NCBI RefSeq assembly: GCF_021130785.1
Contig: NC_060212.1
Coordinates: 146,593,501-146,657,500 of the forward strand
Reading direction: 5' to 3'
Source: Homalodisca vitripennis
Taxonomy: Eukaryota > Arthropoda > Insecta > Hemiptera > Cicadellidae
DNA: 64,000 nucleotides
The notes under the pieces were generated by a model, which saw only the letters and a list, made by a program, of their open reading frames with translations, was not told where the DNA came from and did no database searches. Within the stretch, counting starts at the first letter, position 1; every line of letters begins with the position of its first letter. The translations under genes were made by a program, and so were the position numbers. Shown here piece after piece: positions 60,001-64,000 of this stretch.

Positions 60001-60297
60001 TCACACAAATTCCAAAAATACAAATGTCAATTTGTTGGTGTACATTGCCAGATACACTGATAAACGGCCTGAGTATTTTTAACGTAATAATAATATAATT
60101 TTATAACAATTAAGTAACAACCATTTAAGTTCTACCTTAATTCCTTACCATGAACCTTTGGGTCCCATGTAAATGAATCTGTAATCATCCTGTACATCCT
60201 CTCTTGATGTGAAATATTCATTTAACCAATCCGAGGCAAAGATGTGTGGGACTCTGTAAATATTCCTATCTGGAAAATCTCTGGTAAAATGCCAGTC
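57059..60297 (-). CDS. JMJD4: JmjC dioxygenase of the JMJD4 type, three C-terminal exons
   Basis: Exons in coding order: 60297-60149, 57794-57527 and 57409-57059 (256 codons with stop; phases agree). Exon a: DWHFTRDFPDRNIYRVPHIF, then DDYRFIYMGPKGSW. Exon b: TPFHADVFSSFSWSVNLCGK, KRWVLFPPGEEKHLTDIHGN, then EAIFVPSGWHHQVWNL. Exon c: DDTISINHNWVNGCNIGKMW. The iron ligands H-x-D (FHADVF) and the distal His (GWHHQVWN) are present, with the KKRW lysine as the likely 2-oxoglutarate contact, so the active site looks intact. JMJD4 hydroxylates a lysine of translation release factor eRF1 in mammals; the same role here is inference. The N-terminal exon(s) were not found and may lie beyond the window. 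The 2.35-kb intron holds mariner and LINE debris. Confidence 0.85.
57950..58815 (+). pseudogene. Degenerate mariner transposase in the JMJD4 intron
   Basis: A mariner-like start, GAGGGTCACTGAAAGT, is at 57954. Fragments follow: AKVVIRILKGLRK, LHDFKVTKLVSLWIPHNLTD, ISKIVTNDKMYISFYDIQIQ (where TGDET is expected), then LQHLNIKCLILHHDN near 58740-58785. It runs opposite to the host gene. The first catalytic motif reads TNDKM, so it is mutated. Confidence 0.6.
58840..59995 (+). pseudogene. Degenerate CR1/Jockey-type LINE RT
   Basis: Readable blocks, across frames: MWKLIKNVRTKNRSSAED near 59100, FAGIDEISSKVLKF near 59294, YRSISLIPTFSRLCERIL near 59457-59510, ENQHRFTKGKSTTTALINLI near 59556, [12 protein letters not shown] near 59867-59900 and LMYADVTTQ near 59953. 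YADV stands where YADD is expected, so the catalytic pair is broken. It lies in the long JMJD4 intron in reverse orientation to the gene. Confidence 0.75.
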
Positions 60298-61369
60298 CTA
60301 GAACAATAAAAGTAAAATTAAAATAAAATATTAAAGAATATTGGGAAAATTAAGTTATATTTTTATTTACTATTTCAATTATAATACCAAAATATACTAC
60401 AATTAAAATTAAACTGAAGTGGAGTTTATCCTCTTCAAGGACACTGACACACTTGTGGAAGTCTATATAAAATTTAGTTTTTTTTGTATCAACATATAAG
60501 AGGTAGCACATCCGATGCCTATGATCTCTACAATGTTGATCATCCTACGACTGTCTATTTATGACAATCAACTGGAATTATCACTTTTTTAGCATCTACC
60601 ATAGTTGGCTTAAAATCTAACTACAAACTTTGACTACCTGTGCCATATTAGGTTGATATTATTTTGAATTTGTATTGCAACTTCTTGTATTATAGATTCA
60701 TTACAAAATAAACGTTTTGTACAAAAATACAGATGAAATAGAGAAAAAGGTTACACAAAGTTACGACAGGAAGTAGATCTTGTTTACTTTAAAAATTATT
60801 TATTACAAATGTTATATTAATTCATGCAATCTTAAAGGGCTACTTGTCATTACCTTTATTTGAAACATATTTTCACATTTCATGTCTATAGATATTGTCA
60901 GAACATTTACACAAAACATTCAATGACATTACTATCTGTTTTTGCTATCCTATCTATGCGATTTTGAAGTAATATTATTGGATGAGCATTAGAGAAGCCT
61001 ATTACTCGGGCTGTAAAAATTTCATTTCTGTATTTCTGGCTGTCCACACGATATCTCGAAAAAACTGACCTACAGACTTGAAATTAAGCATAAAGCATAA
61101 TTTATATATAAGTAACACTGAGTTTGATTATTGTGCATGTCACAAAACCCATGGAATTTGGCTGAGCATTTGTGAATATATTTTATATTGGTCTTATGGA
61201 TGAACGCCTAAAACCTAACGTTCAAAAGGGGTAGCAAAGAATCAAAAAAGAAGAATCATAAAAGAATCTTATCGCAGACTATTAACAGGGACAAATTCAG
61301 CTCTCCCGGAATTAATTTCTACATATACCCCTTGTTTACTATTATATTTATATATGCCTATTATACCGG
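60298..61369. other. Presumed JMJD4 intron or upstream region, nothing identified
   Basis: The exon starting at 60297 has a ttgttctag acceptor, so at least one more coding exon must lie upstream on the minus strand, but I could not identify it here. Confidence 0.35.
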
Positions 61370-61931
61370 GGTTCAGCGTCAATTATGACAGGACCTCAAC
61401 CGTTCTGCGGTATTCCAAGGTGTGAATCCTTTGGGGCTCTCGAAATGGGTTCGCGCTGACTGAACATGAGAGAAGGTGGAGGTTGCATCCGGACATGAGA
61501 ATGAGCAGAATGGTATTACAGTCGCCTTCCTCCAGAGTGGCGTCTTGACCTTCTCTCACTAAATAGAACAATGTCTTCTCGGGTTATAGGTCTGATCACG
61601 GGACATGGTCACCTGAGGAAGCATCTTCACAGAATCGGCATCCTTCAGGAGGATTCGCTCTGTAGAATGTGTGATGAGTAGGATGAAACTGCCGAACACT
61701 TGCTCTTTGATTGCCCTTCAATAGCAAGGGAGTGGTATGCCATCTTTGGTAGTTTGGACAAGGGTGGTGAATTTTCCCCAGGAGAACCTGACAGGTTGTT
61801 TTCGGCGGTTTGTGGCACTGCTGAAAAATCATAGACTGGTAGGCCTCATGGTGTGCTTCCAGAGTGGGCAAAAGGCCCTTGAGGCTTAAGTGCATGGCAG
61901 TAGGCTGCCCCATAGAAGAAGAAGAAGAAGC
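61370..61931 (+). pseudogene. 3' end of the R1/LOA-type LINE family with GAA tail
   Basis: LITGHGHLRKHLHRIGILQE, then CRMCDE, a stop, and DETAEHLLFDC continues as EWYAIFGSLDKGGEFSPGEP (61590-61800). It is very close to 13760-14100. The 3' end is clear: TGAGGCTTAAGTGCATGGC, then CCCCATA and five GAA units (to about 61931), giving the family's true terminus. It is 5'-truncated. Confidence 0.8.
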
Positions 61932-62729
61932 TATTATATCATATGCTTTATTTGGATTTAAAGGAAATGTTCTATAAATATATAAAGCTAAAGGAGCTAG
62001 CTGTCTGATTCAAACCTACTGACCTAATTCCCAAATATTTAACAGCTTGAAATTTTGCATGCTATTAGAATCACAGGAGAATATTGCTAGGATATATTTA
62101 AAAACCCTTAATTTCCAATCTTAACACTTTTACTACCACAATGTTTAAAATGTTCTGTAAATACAGATTACATAATCCGTAGTAAGTTAGCTGGATTCTA
62201 CCTATAGACTGCCGCCACACATTTGCTGTGTTGTTCTCCTGTCATGAAATGGTTTTTAAAAATAACTGCCTAGTTTAAAGTTCAGCGGATGTAAGGCACT
62301 TGGTCTGTGGATATGAAAATTAATGATGTAAAACAGCTGACAAAAAATGCCATATGTTTTCCATTACAGACCTCAAATTAACCTTCCATTGCATTCACCA
62401 TGAGTGTGTTTGTGAGTTGTTTGTTAGCTTTGTAGGTACTTTTGTATTATATGGAGGCCATGCTGTCCCTATCTACTACCTGTTATTACACGAAATAAGT
62501 ATATTTAGATTAGGTTATCATAAATATATTACTAGTAGTACAAAGTTAAAGTTAACCTGTACTAGCATTCATGCAATCGCAGTTTGAATTTGGGTACTAT
62601 CTCGAGGGATGTTTTTAATTTTCTTTTTTTTACCAGAAATGTGGGGTGGTATCGAAGCCCGAACTAATGGCCAGGGGAATTTCCGATGGATACTTTTCGC
62701 AACCTCAGATCACATGCCAGACTGTCTAA
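61932..62729. other. No supported gene; short dispersed match
   Basis: GGAGGCCATGCTGTCCCTAT and CTACTACCTGT at 62454-62487 resembles GGAGGCCACTCTGTCTCTAT and CTACTACTTGT at 1930-1962, so a small dispersed repeat may be present. No coding motif. Confidence 0.35.
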
Positions 62730-63770
62730 TATGAAAAGTCGTTAAACTGATGATGATCGTGAAGTTTTTTAGATGAAGATAAAGTCCAGGTAGTTAGAAC
62801 GGACACTGAAACTGTCTTCCGTACAAGAAGATGAACAAAATGTTAGGTAGGCCTAATGTAATAACATCTTGATCCCAATGTACAGTTCGTTGTCAACACT
62901 GTTCATGAGCATTATAATGTGTCAGGTTTATAGAGACAATTGGTCACACGTTTTTTAACTTTACTAGTAGGTAACAAATAAACCTACAAACTAATGATCC
63001 AATTGAAGTTTTCAGTAGTAATTTTAATATGTGCTTGATAAAATCGTCACATGGACGAAAAGAAAAGAGCAGAAGTCTATCGAGGAAACCCTCTCCTAAA
63101 ATTGCACTTCATACATCCGACTAATGGCAGAGACAACAAAATTAACAAAGTGCTAGATCACCTCTTACGAAATATGATGATGTTTACAAACTCAGAAAAT
63201 CACCCTCTCTCGATGAAGTAATGGTTTTGTATAAAGGAAGGCTGTCATTCCGACAGTATATTAAAAACAAGGGCAAAAAAGGCATGAATTTGTATGAATT
63301 TTGCACATCAGACGAGTCATTTTGAACCTTATTATTTATAAAGGTAAAGGAACCTTACTTCACCAAGAAAAAGTTTACACGTAATAGGTGGTGATGAAAC
63401 TGGTAGAAAAAATTTTCTTGACAAAAGGTCATATTGCACACTTAGACAACTTCTACAACACTACCTTTCGTAAACCAAACGAAACATCTTTGGGACCTTG
63501 AAAGCTAGCAAGGAAGGGTGAAATTTATAAAGAAAAAGTTACGGTTTTTCACATAAAGCAGATGTAACTTTCATGAAATGACGGGAGAAACGTTATGTTT
63601 GTACTCTATCCAAAACAAAAGGACCTGATGACAGATAACACAAACAAGAGAGGCACAGAGGCCTTCTATAAGTGGTATCTTACAACAATGGAATGAGTGG
63701 CATTGACAGAAGTGACCAAACGCTGTCATATGATTCCAGTTTGAGGAAATACCTGGTATCACTTTTGTGA
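62730..63770 (+). pseudogene. Degenerate piggyBac transposase
   Basis: The best block is PSLDEVMVLYKGRLSFRQYI then KNKGKKGMNLYEFCTSDES (about 63207-63320), matching the piggyBac/PGBD region in which the first catalytic Asp lies in a (L/S)(S/I)DE(A/S)M motif. Then come an LDK-x-H-like FLDKRSYCTLRQLLQHYL segment and KGEIYKEKVTVFHIKQM near 63515-63565, where the family has a KKGE segment followed by a WHDKR-like strand. Multiple stops. Its TIRs were not located, and the left boundary is a guess. Confidence 0.6.
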
Positions 63771-64000
63771 TGTGTCTGACGAAGATAGCCTTGCTATCGA
63801 AAGGCCTCACAAAAATAAAAGTTTTAAATATTGGTTTATATGTGTTTGAATGTAAATAAGTTAAAGTTGTTTTGTCTTATTGATAACAGTTCCTACATCT
63901 TTTCAAAGTTGAATGGCATTGTGTATATCTCAACTTCAGAGACGTAATAATCAAATATTTCATTGAAGGCAAAGAAGTGCGACATTCTCTCCGAGCTAGC
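63771..64000. other. Window end, nothing identified
   Basis: No supported feature in the last 230 bases. Confidence 0.3.

Noticed and set aside
1..64000. CRISPR arrays, rRNA, tRNA, prokaryotic operons or defence systems
   Set aside because: No regularly spaced short repeats, RNA-gene cores or prokaryotic gene organisation were seen; the window is eukaryotic.

Overview
This is a eukaryotic, very probably insect, genomic window. It is AT-rich, its genes are split by GT-AG introns, polyadenylation signals are visible, and it carries a mix of transposon families typical of insects (mariner, piggyBac, Merlin, Harbinger, Helitron, and several non-LTR retrotransposon clades). There are no bacterial operons, CRISPR arrays, rRNA or tRNA genes that I can see. 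The species cannot be fixed from the sequence alone.

Host genes. (1) 644-8109 (+): four putative exons whose splice phases agree, forming the 3' end of a gene I do not recognise, with an AATAAA signal at 8156. (2) 32850-44129 (+): an eight-exon gene whose exons join in frame to exactly 498 codons. It encodes a type II membrane protein with FG-GAP-like DxDxDG motifs that resembles the FAM234/ITFG3 family. (3) 45339-46769 (-): an intronless ankyrin-repeat gene or retrocopy with three single-base frameshifts. (4) 57059-60297 (-): the three C-terminal exons of a JMJD4-type JmjC dioxygenase; its 5' exons were not found.

Mobile DNA fills most of the remainder. 2.5-14.2 kb holds retrotransposon 3' fragments, a degenerate mariner/Tc-type transposase, and a 153-bp tandem satellite split by a CR1/L2-type LINE. 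16.0-19.7 kb is an internally deleted Helitron with two short introns and an inserted L2-type LINE. 23.4-29.2 kb is a nearly full-length I/R1-type non-LTR element with gag, endonuclease, RT, RNase H and a C-terminal zinc motif. 30.175-30.749 kb is a short Merlin-type DNA transposon with a perfect 8-bp target duplication. The introns of the FAM234-like gene hold Harbinger, LINE, mariner and SINE-like debris. 48.6-56.1 kb holds three mariner remnants, one carrying a piggyBac-like MITE flanked by TTAA. 58-60 kb and 61.4-64 kb hold mariner, LINE and piggyBac remnants.

The most interesting items are: the Merlin element; the piggyBac MITE nested in mariner; a row of decayed tandem copies of the last FAM234-like exon; a SINE-like insertion 13 bp from that exon's splice acceptor; introns in the Helitron Rep gene; and a perfect 15-bp hairpin at 14.86 kb. 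I found no convincing new multi-gene system.
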